DNA of 33,886 nucleotides from a virus: the IMG/VR virus record IMGVR_UViG_3300007735_000644, positions 1-33,886 of that record; one strand, 5' to 3'. Shown piece after piece: positions 1 to 5,975 of the stretch; positions within the stretch are counted from its first letter, which is position 1, and each line of letters starts with the position of its first letter. The notes under the pieces are model-generated. The model was not told where the DNA came from, did no database searches, and worked only from the letters and a program-made list of their open reading frames with translations. The position numbers and the translations under genes are program-made.

Positions 1-2
1 AA

Positions 3-74
3 GACAAGACCGTTGGGGTTCAGACATTCTCGTGCACAGGAGACAAGTGCGAGATTGTTGACCTTACTACATAA
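3..74 (+). CDS. 3' end of an upstream gene (partial)
   Basis: In the third frame the window opens inside a reading frame of 23 codons that ends with TAA at 72-74. The visible peptide contains TFSCTGDKCEIVDLTT, with two cysteines six residues apart, and reads like ordinary protein. It is followed about 44 bases later by a strong terminator. Function cannot be told from this fragment. The first frame is also open here, but it runs straight through the terminator and the promoter of the next gene, so it is less credible. Confidence 0.5.
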   Translation, partial: DKTVGVQTFSCTGDKCEIVDLTT

Positions 75-117
75 CTTCGCAGGCTTGTGCCCCGCAGGAG
101 ATAGCATCTCCCGCCCG

Positions 118-146
118 ACAACCCCCGAAAGGGGGTTGTTTCTTTT
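118..146 (+). terminator. Rho-independent terminator, GAAA tetraloop (copy 1)
   Basis: A 9-bp stem ACAACCCCC / GGGGGTTGT closes a GAAA tetraloop and is followed by TTTCTTTT. Nearly the same hairpin recurs at 391 and 946. A weaker hairpin (GGAGAT AGC ATCTCC) lies just upstream at about 97-111. Confidence 0.9.
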
Positions 147-147
147 C

Positions 148-154
148 CTAAATA
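148..154 (+). promoter_or_regulatory. T4-type late promoter (CTAAATA)
   Basis: CTAAATA lies directly after the terminator and 20 bases before the start codon at 175, with an AAGGAG ribosome binding site at 161-166. The T4 late consensus is TATAAATA. Confidence 0.75.
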
Positions 155-174
155 TAGGACAAGGAGATTATTCA

Positions 175-381
175 ATGAGAACCAACCACAACACTTTTCG
201 TTCGCTGAATGAGACTATCACTTTCATTCAGAATCCCACTCTACCAAAAGTGATTGATTATATCAAAACGGTAGTTAGGGGGCACAAAACGAATAAGAGT
301 GATATTGAGTATGCAATAGAAGACCTTGAAAATGTTCAAAAGGCTTTAGAACAAATCTTGAAAACGGGAAAGATCAAGTAA
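175..381 (+). CDS. Small protein with capsid-targeting-like N-terminus
   Basis: 68 aa. The start at 175 is chosen because it follows terminator, late promoter and an AAGGAG site; an open frame reaching back to base 13 is ignored. The N-terminus TFRSLNETI matches the FRSLNE motif of the genes at 445, 19039 (minus) and 31698. LNE fits the [LI]-x-E cleavage rule of T4 prohead protease, so residues after about 14 may be the mature protein. The rest is a short, mostly helical, lysine-rich chain (DIEYAIEDLENVQKALEQIL) with no recognised domain. Packaging into the head is inferred from the motif and from similarity to T4 internal proteins, not shown. Confidence 0.8.
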   Translation: MRTNHNTFRSLNETITFIQNPTLPKVIDYIKTVVRGHKTNKSDIEYAIEDLENVQKALEQILKTGKIK

Positions 382-390
382 AAGTCAATA

Positions 391-417
391 AACCCCCGAA
401 AGGGGGTTGTTTCTTTT
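391..417 (+). terminator. Rho-independent terminator, GAAA tetraloop (copy 2)
   Basis: AACCCCC / GGGGGTT stem (7 bp) with a GAAA loop, followed by GTTTCTTTT. It ends the gene at 175-381 and its T-run merges into the next late promoter. Confidence 0.9.
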
Positions 418-424
418 ATAAATA
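417..424 (+). promoter_or_regulatory. T4-type late promoter (TATAAATA, perfect)
   Basis: TATAAATA is identical to the T4 late consensus. The following leader (GGACAAGGAGA) is almost the same as the leader at 156-166, showing that the boundary cassette is duplicated. Confidence 0.85.
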
Positions 425-444
425 ATGGACAAGGAGAAATTACC

Positions 445-903
445 ATGTCCCGATTCAACACCGATGCCTTCCGTTCGCTCAACGAGAGCATTGCCAAAGT
501 CCAGAACCCACAAGCCGCTTTGAATGAAGCACTAGACTACACTGCTGCACTAGAAGAAATTCTATTGGCTCTGTGCGAGGAACTAGACCTTGATCCTAAT
601 GAGTTGATGGAAGATATATTTGACAATTCAAGAAGTGCTAGTGTTTCTCGTGAAAATATTAAAATCGCTCAAAAGCAGGAAAAAGCAGGACAAAAACCCA
701 AAGGCTTTGCTGCAAAGGTGAAAGCAAAACACGAAGAAATGAAGAAGAGCAAAACCAAATACGGTATAAGTAAGGCTGACGACGATGCTGATGTTAACTA
801 TAGAATGAAATTGGTTGGAGACGATCCGTTTGGGCCAGGACGACCTCTGCGTGGTAAAAAGGGCACAAAACAAGTCAAACTCGTGCCTAAACCAGAAGCG
901 TGA
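445..903 (+). CDS. Capsid-targeting-like protein, paralogue of 18629-19039
   Basis: 152 aa with AAGGAG at 431-436. The first ~57 residues (AFRSLNESIAKVQNPQAAL, then a helical ALCEELDLDP segment) are almost identical to the product of the minus-strand gene 18629-19039, but the C-terminal halves are unrelated. Here the C-terminus is lysine-rich and basic, ending with a GRPLRGKKGTK stretch. LNE after residue 14 is a possible T4-type prohead protease site. I infer a head-internal protein made of an exchangeable cargo joined to a shared N-terminal module. The own promoter and terminator make it a stand-alone late gene. No enzymatic motif is visible. Confidence 0.85.
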   Translation: MSRFNTDAFRSLNESIAKVQNPQAALNEALDYTAALEEILLALCEELDLDPNELMEDIFDNSRSASVSRENIKIAQKQEKAGQKPKGFAAKVKAKHEEMKKSKTKYGISKADDDADVNYRMKLVGDDPFGPGRPLRGKKGTKQVKLVPKPEA

Positions 904-945
904 AATTAGTTTCGCTAACGAAAGCATGAATAAATCGTATACACC

Positions 946-974
946 ACAACCCCCGAAAGGGGGTTGTTTCTTTT
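946..974 (+). terminator. Rho-independent terminator, GAAA tetraloop (copy 3)
   Basis: ACAACCCCC / GGGGGTTGT with GAAA loop and a TTCTTTT tail, the same hairpin as copy 1. Confidence 0.9.
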
Positions 975-1007
975 AGAAATCTAGACATTTTTGTTTGGTG
1001 GGGTGGG

Positions 1008-1014
1008 CTAGATA
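1008..1014 (+). promoter_or_regulatory. Possible late promoter variant (CTAGATA) at leaderless spacing
   Basis: CTAGATA differs by one base from CTAAATA and lies exactly 5 bases before the ATG at 1020. The same 5-base gap is seen at 2143-2149 and 20028-20034. No Shine-Dalgarno precedes the ATG. The one-base mismatch makes this less certain than the others. Confidence 0.45.
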
Positions 1015-1019
1015 TTTGT

Positions 1020-1796
1020 ATGCAGAGAGGCTATGTTCCATCTCTTCTGCTCGCCCTCTCACTACTCTTCGGGGCATGTGACGAGGCATCGGTGTCGGTA
1101 TACGACACACCACAGGATTCTCCAGCAGGGGAGTCTGTCACAACCCTCCCGTGGTTCATGGATGGATTTTCCCTGCTGGACGAGCATACAGAAGAACTTG
1201 CGGTGGGTGAATTGGTTACACGAGACGGCTGTGAGATTGGTAGTGCCGTCCTGATTGCACCGCGTGTTGTTCTTACCGCAGGGCATTGCCTAGACGAAGG
1301 TAATGTGACCCACTTCAAAGCAGGATGCGAGTATTACAGGATTGCAGACTACAGGTTACACCCCAAGTTCAAGGTGGGAGAAACTATTTTTATGGATGTA
1401 GCCGTTGCAGTATTAGAAACATCTTGTCCGTTCACACCTATTCCCCTGCTTAATCCCGACACCAATGTGTATTCACGAGGCGAGCCGCTAACCGTGATAG
1501 GATTTGGTGGCGATTTTAAACGCCGTAGCAAATGGGGTGAGTTTGCGTATTACGGAACCCTGATTGAAGACCCCACATGCTTCAAAATGTACAGGCACGA
1601 AACAACAGTATTCTTTGGTGATTCAGGCGGTGCAGTCATTGATGCCAAAGGAGTGCTTGTTGGTATTGTATCGTCTCTAGCCATTTGCGATGGCAGAGTG
1701 TTTGAAAATTCAGCAACCCGTTTGGATTTGGTAGCCGATTGGATTAAATACACAGCACTAGACCTTTCGGGTGTTCAATTGGAGACAGCCCCATGA
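1020..1796 (+). CDS. Exported trypsin-like (S1 family) serine protease
   Basis: 258 aa. Residues 1-20 form a signal peptide (hydrophobic LLLALSLLFGAC); Cys20 could be a lipidated cysteine, though FGAC is a poor lipobox. The chymotrypsin-fold triad is complete: His89 in LTAGHC, Asp126 in MDVAV, Ser202 in GDSGGAV. Cysteines at 71, 90, 103, 136, 187 and 223 could form disulfides, which fits action outside the cytoplasm. The start has no ribosome binding site but lies 5 bases after a late-promoter-like box. An S1 protease with a signal peptide is unusual in a phage; it might act on the host envelope or surface, or it might be a cargo gene. Its stop overlaps the next small ORF (ATGA). Confidence 0.9.
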   Translation: MQRGYVPSLLLALSLLFGACDEASVSVYDTPQDSPAGESVTTLPWFMDGFSLLDEHTEELAVGELVTRDGCEIGSAVLIAPRVVLTAGHCLDEGNVTHFKAGCEYYRIADYRLHPKFKVGETIFMDVAVAVLETSCPFTPIPLLNPDTNVYSRGEPLTVIGFGGDFKRRSKWGEFAYYGTLIEDPTCFKMYRHETTVFFGDSGGAVIDAKGVLVGIVSSLAICDGRVFENSATRLDLVADWIKYTALDLSGVQLETAP

Positions 1797-1873
1797 ACAG
1801 GATTCAGAAAGCCCTAGTGTGTGGTATCAGTTTTTGTGTGGGGCTACTGCTAGCCCGCCTGATGGGATTTTAG
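1793..1873 (+). CDS. 26-residue single-span membrane peptide coupled to the protease
   Basis: The ATG overlaps the protease stop (ATGA) and is preceded by GGAG eleven bases upstream. The peptide starts MNRIQK, followed by a hydrophobic stretch (ALVCGISFCVGLLLARLMGF) and ends immediately. The positive N-terminus and the length suggest one membrane span with the N-terminus inside. Its end overlaps the convergent gene by a few bases. Function unknown; a lysis- or protease-associated peptide is possible. It is short enough to be chance, but overlap plus ribosome binding site support it. Confidence 0.5.
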   Translation: MNRIQKALVCGISFCVGLLLARLMGF

Positions 1874-2106
1874 GCTCCGTCTTCGGTGACGGTAGCAACC
1901 TCAACAGGCTTTGCAGCCGCTTGTGCTGCGTCCAACTGCTTCTGTAGTTCTGCCTTTTCCTTGAGAGCAATCTCTAGTTTGGCTTCGGCTAGAATTACGC
2001 TGCTAGTCAGAGTGTGTACTCGCTTCTCCAACAGAGGGATCAGCACGGTTTCATTGTAGTTTTCAGCCTGCTTGGCTGGTTCAGACGGTATCATTCCTGG
2101 AAACAT
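1870..2106 (-). CDS. Small coiled-coil protein of unknown function
   Basis: 78 aa, start supported by AAGGAGG and by a late promoter at 2127-2133. Residues 15-70 are strongly helical with heptad-like leucines (LLEKRVHTLTSSVILAEAKL, then ALKEKAELQKQLDAAQAAA), suggesting a coiled coil. The tail is acidic (VTEDGA). It ends head-on against the short membrane peptide. No family recognised. Confidence 0.8.
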   Translation of the reverse strand: MFPGMIPSEPAKQAENYNETVLIPLLEKRVHTLTSSVILAEAKLEIALKEKAELQKQLDAAQAAAKPVEVATVTEDGA

Positions 2107-2126
2107 AATAGAATCCTCCTTTCCTG

Positions 2127-2149
2127 TATTTAGGCAGGTTCCCTAAATA
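2127..2149. promoter_or_regulatory. Divergent pair of late promoters
   Basis: TATTTAG at 2127-2133 (CTAAATA on the minus strand) and CTAAATA at 2143-2149 on the plus strand face away from each other, 9 bases apart. The minus promoter serves 1870-2106 with a normal leader. The plus promoter sits 5 bases before the ATG at 2155 with no Shine-Dalgarno, a leaderless arrangement. Confidence 0.8.
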
Positions 2150-2154
2150 CCTGT

Positions 2155-2733
2155 ATGGTAATAGCAGGAATTGATTATTCGCTTTGTGGCCCAGCCGTCT
2201 GCTTGTACAACAATCCAGACGATTCTCTACCGTGGAATCACGAATTCTGTTCTTTCTATTTCCTAACAGAGAATAAAAAACAATCAGAAATTCGCACCAT
2301 GAATATTTACGGCGAGCGGCTTTCGGATTGGAACTCTGACCAAGAGCGATACGAAAGTATTGCTGATTGGGCTATTGATATTGTGATGGGCTGTTCCCAT
2401 GTTGCACTTGAGGGATACGCTTATTCTGCAAGTGGGCGAGTGTTTCATATTGCAGAAAACACGGGAATCCTGAAATACAAAATATACCATCTAGGTATTC
2501 CACTCACAATCATTCCACCCACCGAAGTTAAGAAATTTGCAGCAGGCAAAGGCAATGCGGACAAAACCCAGATGTACGATGCCTTTGTATGGGAGACAGG
2601 AATGCACCTGAAAGCAGTACTAGCCCCTAACCGCAAGGAAGTGGGTAGTCCTGTTTCAGATATTGTGGACTCGTACTATATCTGCAAAAGGATGTACGAA
2701 ACTCTCAAGGGGCAGCAGGAGGCTGCGGATTAG
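2155..2733 (+). CDS. RuvC-like Holliday-junction-type nuclease
   Basis: 192 aa with an RNase H/RuvC-like pattern: Asp7 in AGIDYS, Glu86 in ALEGYAY, a GKGNADK loop at 131-137 (similar to the basic loop of RuvC), and Asp169/Asp172 in SPVSDIVDSYYI. These would be the acidic metal-binding residues that cut branched DNA. T4 resolves junctions with the unrelated endonuclease VII, so a RuvC-type enzyme would be an alternative for packaging or recombination. Translation probably starts on the first transcribed base, because a late promoter ends 5 bases upstream. The 3' end overlaps the convergent gene by 29 bases. Confidence 0.8.
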   Translation: MVIAGIDYSLCGPAVCLYNNPDDSLPWNHEFCSFYFLTENKKQSEIRTMNIYGERLSDWNSDQERYESIADWAIDIVMGCSHVALEGYAYSASGRVFHIAENTGILKYKIYHLGIPLTIIPPTEVKKFAAGKGNADKTQMYDAFVWETGMHLKAVLAPNRKEVGSPVSDIVDSYYICKRMYETLKGQQEAAD

Positions 2734-3013
2734 AATCAGTCCCCTGTGGCTTGTCTGCTTCAGCGTCTTCCTTGTCGTCTAGATGGATAGGCTTGTTGAT
2801 GAATTCCTTCCAAGCCCATGCCACAACTAGGAACAGAACAGGCAGATACCACAGAATCCATCCCCAGTTCTGACTGATCTGATCGCCGTTCAGAATCTCG
2901 TGCTTGAGTTTCATCATAATCACACTATCGGTAGTGTTGTCAGGAATTACTTCTGGGCCTGTGTTGCAACCCGCAAGCAAGAGAGACGCAAGCATTAGTT
3001 TAATCTTGTTCAT
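2705..3013 (-). CDS. Membrane-anchored lipoprotein (spanin-like possibility)
   Basis: 102 aa from the ATG at 3013, preceded by AGGAGT. The N-terminus MNKIKLMLASLLLAGC ends in a good lipobox (LAGC, Cys16). A second hydrophobic segment, WGWILWYLPVLFLVVAWAW, around residues 50-68 could be a membrane span, followed by an acidic and proline-rich tail. It directly follows a holin-like gene, so a role in lysis (envelope disruption, spanin-like) is reasonable but unproven. The end overlaps the RuvC-like gene tail to tail. Confidence 0.75.
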   Translation of the reverse strand: MNKIKLMLASLLLAGCNTGPEVIPDNTTDSVIMMKLKHEILNGDQISQNWGWILWYLPVLFLVVAWAWKEFINKPIHLDDKEDAEADKPQGTDSNPQPPAAP

Positions 3014-3022
3014 GGGCACTCC

Positions 3023-3460
3023 TTATGACTTGTTGGCAGCGGCAGCACTACCGAAGTAGAAGCCAACGATGCTCACTAGAATTTGACGGGTTTCTGATGT
3101 AAACAAGAAGCCGTTTACTTCAACAAAATACTTGCGGGTGGTTTCAGGAAACAACCCAAAGAAGCCTTCAGGAGTCTTGGCATCTACCTCAACAAAGGTG
3201 GGTAGACCAAAGAATGGAAGAATGAACGGTGCAAGCAGGGTGGCAAACAGTACGGCAAGCACAATGATTTGACGAATACCCTTGCCCACATCTAGTGGAA
3301 CACGCTCTGCTGCTTTGTCTTGATTCTCTGTGGTCTGCTTGTTTGAAGCCATCAGGCGTTCAAACATTTCTTTTTGGTCTTGACGCTTCTCTGCCATGAA
3401 GCGGAACAGGAATCCTGTTGCAGACCCGCCAACCAATGATATGAGTTCTGGACTAAACAT
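3023..3460 (-). CDS. Holin-like membrane protein
   Basis: 145 aa from the ATG at 3460, with AAAGGAAG upstream. The order is a hydrophobic N-terminal segment (LISLVGGSATGFLFRFM), a charged helix with KRQDQKEMFERLM, a strong span (IIVLAVLFATLLAPFILPFF), and a C-terminal hydrophobic segment (ILVSIVGFYFGSAAA). This resembles the three-span holin-like family of gene-transfer agents and marine phages. A late promoter (CATAAATA) lies inside the end of the upstream gene, so expression would be late. The neighbouring lipoprotein supports a lysis role. Function is inferred from topology. Confidence 0.6.
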   Translation of the reverse strand: MFSPELISLVGGSATGFLFRFMAEKRQDQKEMFERLMASNKQTTENQDKAAERVPLDVGKGIRQIIVLAVLFATLLAPFILPFFGLPTFVEVDAKTPEGFFGLFPETTRKYFVEVNGFLFTSETRQILVSIVGFYFGSAAAANKS

Positions 3461-3465
3461 ATAAG

Positions 3466-3684
3466 TCACTTCCTTTCTGAATCAGTGTTTTCAATCACCT
3501 TATTATTTATGAGTTTGGCAGTCTTCCTCTTTAAAATATTATATCGCTTTTTAGCGGGCACAGGGGGAATATCGCTGCCTAGACCAGCAATTTTATCACT
3601 TCCCACCACATTTGTTGGAGCAGAGGTTGGAAGCCCACCGTCTTGTTCCGCAAATGACGCAAATCGTTTTAGTCTTCGTGCCAT
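3466..3684 (-). CDS. Small basic protein of unknown function
   Basis: 72 aa, start supported by AGGAGG just upstream. Basic N-terminus (MARRLKRFASF) and a lysine-rich C-terminal half (KKRYNILKRKTAKLINNK). No domain recognised. Its last codons contain the late promoter of the holin-like gene, a compact overlap of coding and regulatory sequence. Confidence 0.75.
   Translation of the reverse strand: MARRLKRFASFAEQDGGLPTSAPTNVVGSDKIAGLGSDIPPVPAKKRYNILKRKTAKLINNKVIENTDSERK
3504..3511 (-). promoter_or_regulatory. T4-type late promoter (CATAAATA) inside a coding region
   Basis: Read on the minus strand, CATAAATA lies about 44 bases before the start of the holin-like gene and overlaps the INN codons of the upstream gene. 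Confidence 0.6.
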
Positions 3685-3692
3685 ATTGCCTC

Positions 3693-4076
3693 CTATAATC
3701 GCCGTAAAGCCTCTGCAAGCCGTCCGTCTACAGGAATGGAGTCCAAGCGTATGGCTTCCAATACCATTCCCTCTCCTATGTAGTTCAAATATAGAAGTGC
3801 CGTTTTTAGTGGCGGATACAGGGACGGTTCTAATTTGTAAAATAACATTCGTGACGCACCAAGAGGCGTAAACACATTTCCTAAAATAGTCAAGTGATTC
3901 AATAGCAGAATTGGTCGTATTCTACCACTCCGCATATATTTTTTAAGTAACCGCTTCACATATTTTATTCGGTTCAAGTCTTCATTGAACTCGTTCATGC
4001 CAATACATTGGGGATTGGTATATTTCCCTATGGCATAGAGCATAAAATTATCGCGGTTAAGAGTTTTGAAGTCCAT
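3693..4076 (-). CDS. Conserved T4-like phage protein of unknown function
   Basis: 127 aa. The N-terminal pattern MDFKTLNRDNFMLYAIGKY followed by NPQC and the block LLLNHLTILGNVF recall a short conserved protein seen in many T4-like marine phages; I know no function. The rest is helical (YVKRLLKKYMRSGRI, AIRLDSIPVDGRLAEALRRL). No clear Shine-Dalgarno precedes the ATG, which lies 15 bases after the stop of the previous small gene, so translational coupling is likely. Confidence 0.75.
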   Translation of the reverse strand: MDFKTLNRDNFMLYAIGKYTNPQCIGMNEFNEDLNRIKYVKRLLKKYMRSGRIRPILLLNHLTILGNVFTPLGASRMLFYKLEPSLYPPLKTALLYLNYIGEGMVLEAIRLDSIPVDGRLAEALRRL

Positions 4077-4091
4077 AACGAATACTAGTTT

Positions 4092-4268
4092 TTACTTTTT
4101 CACTGGTTTTTTCTTGTGCTTGTTTTGTTTTTCTTTTGGTGTCAGATCGGAATCTGTTATGTTTATTCCTGGAATTGGATCTTGTAGTGGTGTGCCTTGC
4201 CCGATGAATATGTCCTCGTGCACCGAAGGCACATTCTTCAGACGGATGTATTCCCAAAAGCCTTTCAC
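4092..4268 (-). CDS. Small protein, GTG start overlapping the upstream stop
   Basis: 58 aa. The GTG at 4268-4266 overlaps the stop of the large gene upstream (GTGA). The product reads MKGFWEYIRLKNVPSVHEDI, continues with FIGQGTPLQDPIPGINITD and ends in a lysine-rich tail (KEKQNKHKKKPVKK). This frame looks more protein-like than the overlapping minus-strand frame at 4057-4257, which is arginine- and threonine-rich and would overlap the next gene. No function recognised. Confidence 0.65.
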   Translation of the reverse strand: MKGFWEYIRLKNVPSVHEDIFIGQGTPLQDPIPGINITDSDLTPKEKQNKHKKKPVKK

Positions 4269-5974
4269 TTGCCCTCGTATTTGGCTATTGGACGGGGCGA
4301 ACCAACCTTCTTGCCGTTCTGCACCTTTTGGGTGAGAATGCTCTTCTTGGGTCTACTGCGAACTACATCACGGTTATTGAACAACTTATCCAAGCGTGGA
4401 ACCCAATACTTCATCTTGGCTTCGGTGACAGGCTTCTTCTTCTTGGCACGAAGCAGAGCGAAATCCTGTGAGTCAAGACGCTTGTTCTTGTTCACATCCA
4501 GTTTCTTCTGCCCGCCAACCAGTTCTTCCTTCACAGTCTTCTTGCCAAACACATGACCGAATACACCCTTGCCGTAGTTCTTCTTGTTGTGGGCTACTCG
4601 GGCTTGCACTTCCTTTTCCTTGTCAAAAGTGCCCTTCTCAATACGCTTCTTTCGCTTGTCCAAAACCTTGTCACGCATACTGAAATACGCATCGCCCAAT
4701 TTCTTTTTGTTTTCGGGGTTGAGAACACCACGAGAACCCAATCGTGCCTTGTCGTAGGCTTTGCCCAAACGCTCTAGTTTGGCTTGCCCTGCTTCGTCAA
4801 TCTGCTCCACGCCTTCAACTACACCTTGTTTCTTTAGACGACGAAGACGAGACTTTGTGACACCAACAGGTTTGCCTTCGGTGTCGGTTTCAAACTTTTT
4901 CCATCCGTCTGTTTTCATTTTTCCCTTACCACCACTTACTGAGTAATCAGTAGTAAGTTTTTGAGTTCCCTGCATATAGCCGTGCCGTGTTCGTGGAGTG
5001 TCACGAACCATGCGTCCTGCTTTGGCAGACGAACCACCGCTCTGTGAGTATTCGTCAATCTGCTCCATCCCTTCCTTTACCTCTGCACGGCTACCACGCT
5101 TGACAAGTTTGCCTCCACGACCGTAGGTGCGGGGCGAATCTGCTTCCTTCTGTGAACGCTTAAGCAGACGGAGAGAAGCAGCGTCGTGCTTGGTTTCTAG
5201 TTTTTCACCACGCTTTGCAGCCTTGCCAGTCTTTGTCATTCTTGCAGAGTAGCCGCGTTGTGCAATGTCTTCGTGCTTCTGTACCTTACGCTCCATTTCC
5301 TTTTCACGAGCAGGAGTCTGATAGTCTTCATCCAATTCAGCCTCTTCCTTCACAGCCTTCTTGGCTTTGGAAACGCGATACAGGGTATCGCCTTCACCGT
5401 GCTGAACGCTTACCCGCTTGCCGCTTGCACGAATAGCGTTCAGGTCGGCTTTGGTCTTCTTGAGAGACTTCCATTCCTCTGCAACCTCAACCTCTTCCGC
5501 TACAGGCACAGAGGGAGACAGTTTAGCAGTCACCACATACAGGGACTCGGGGGTGAGTTCCACATCCACATGGAGATTCAGTTCGGTATAGCCACCTGTA
5601 GGGTTAGCCTTGCCGTCAAAACGAATCTGCCCTGTTTGTGCGTCGTAGCCGTCAACGCGACCAAATTGCACAACAGGAATGTCAAACGAACCAACGCCAC
5701 CGTCCCACGAACCTGGCTTCCACGCAAAGTCTAGTTGCACCACATTGAGACGCACCTTCATCTTAAGGAAAGCCTCGTTGGGATCAAGGTAAGTGCCCTT
5801 GCCGATGGTGGCAAGCATGGCATTGATGCCTGCTAGAGCACCCGCAGACTGTAGATGATGCAAACCTGCATCGTCCTTGTGTGCAGAGCGGTTGCCGTAA
5901 CCAGTGAGAACCTCCAAGTATTCACTCTCGTTTAGTGCTTTGCGGAAATCCTTGAATGCCTTGTTCTCTTTCAT
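4265..5974 (-). CDS. Large mosaic head-cargo-type protein with repeated IDE sites and EF-hand-like loop
   Basis: 569 aa. It starts with a capsid-targeting-like peptide (FKDFRKALNE). Residues about 20-165 form a globular region with LNVVQLDFAWKPGSWDGG. The rest is basic, low-complexity sequence in which acidic junctions recur: AELDEDYQTP, MEQIDEYSQS, VEQIDEAGQA. Each contains [LI]-x-E, the T4 prohead protease rule. Near residue 500, DVNKNKRLDSQD matches a calcium-binding EF-hand loop (acidic or Asn at 1, 3, 5, 9, 12). A stretch containing EDYQTPAREKEM and GRGGKLVKRG is shared with 19064-19855. I infer a multi-domain internal head protein that may be cut into pieces. The start is 4 bases after the upstream stop. 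Confidence 0.8.
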   Translation of the reverse strand: MKENKAFKDFRKALNESEYLEVLTGYGNRSAHKDDAGLHHLQSAGALAGINAMLATIGKGTYLDPNEAFLKMKVRLNVVQLDFAWKPGSWDGGVGSFDIPVVQFGRVDGYDAQTGQIRFDGKANPTGGYTELNLHVDVELTPESLYVVTAKLSPSVPVAEEVEVAEEWKSLKKTKADLNAIRASGKRVSVQHGEGDTLYRVSKAKKAVKEEAELDEDYQTPAREKEMERKVQKHEDIAQRGYSARMTKTGKAAKRGEKLETKHDAASLRLLKRSQKEADSPRTYGRGGKLVKRGSRAEVKEGMEQIDEYSQSGGSSAKAGRMVRDTPRTRHGYMQGTQKLTTDYSVSGGKGKMKTDGWKKFETDTEGKPVGVTKSRLRRLKKQGVVEGVEQIDEAGQAKLERLGKAYDKARLGSRGVLNPENKKKLGDAYFSMRDKVLDKRKKRIEKGTFDKEKEVQARVAHNKKNYGKGVFGHVFGKKTVKEELVGGQKKLDVNKNKRLDSQDFALLRAKKKKPVTEAKMKYWVPRLDKLFNNRDVVRSRPKKSILTQKVQNGKKVGSPRPIAKYEGK

Positions 5975-5975
5975 C

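Noticed and set aside
13-174. 5' extension of the gene at 175
   Set aside because: It would run through a strong terminator and the late promoter, and the added residues look random.
4057-4257. 66-codon minus-strand frame
   Set aside because: It overlaps the start of the next gene and is Arg/Thr/Ser-rich. The frame at 4092-4268 has an overlapping start (GTGA) and a more natural product.
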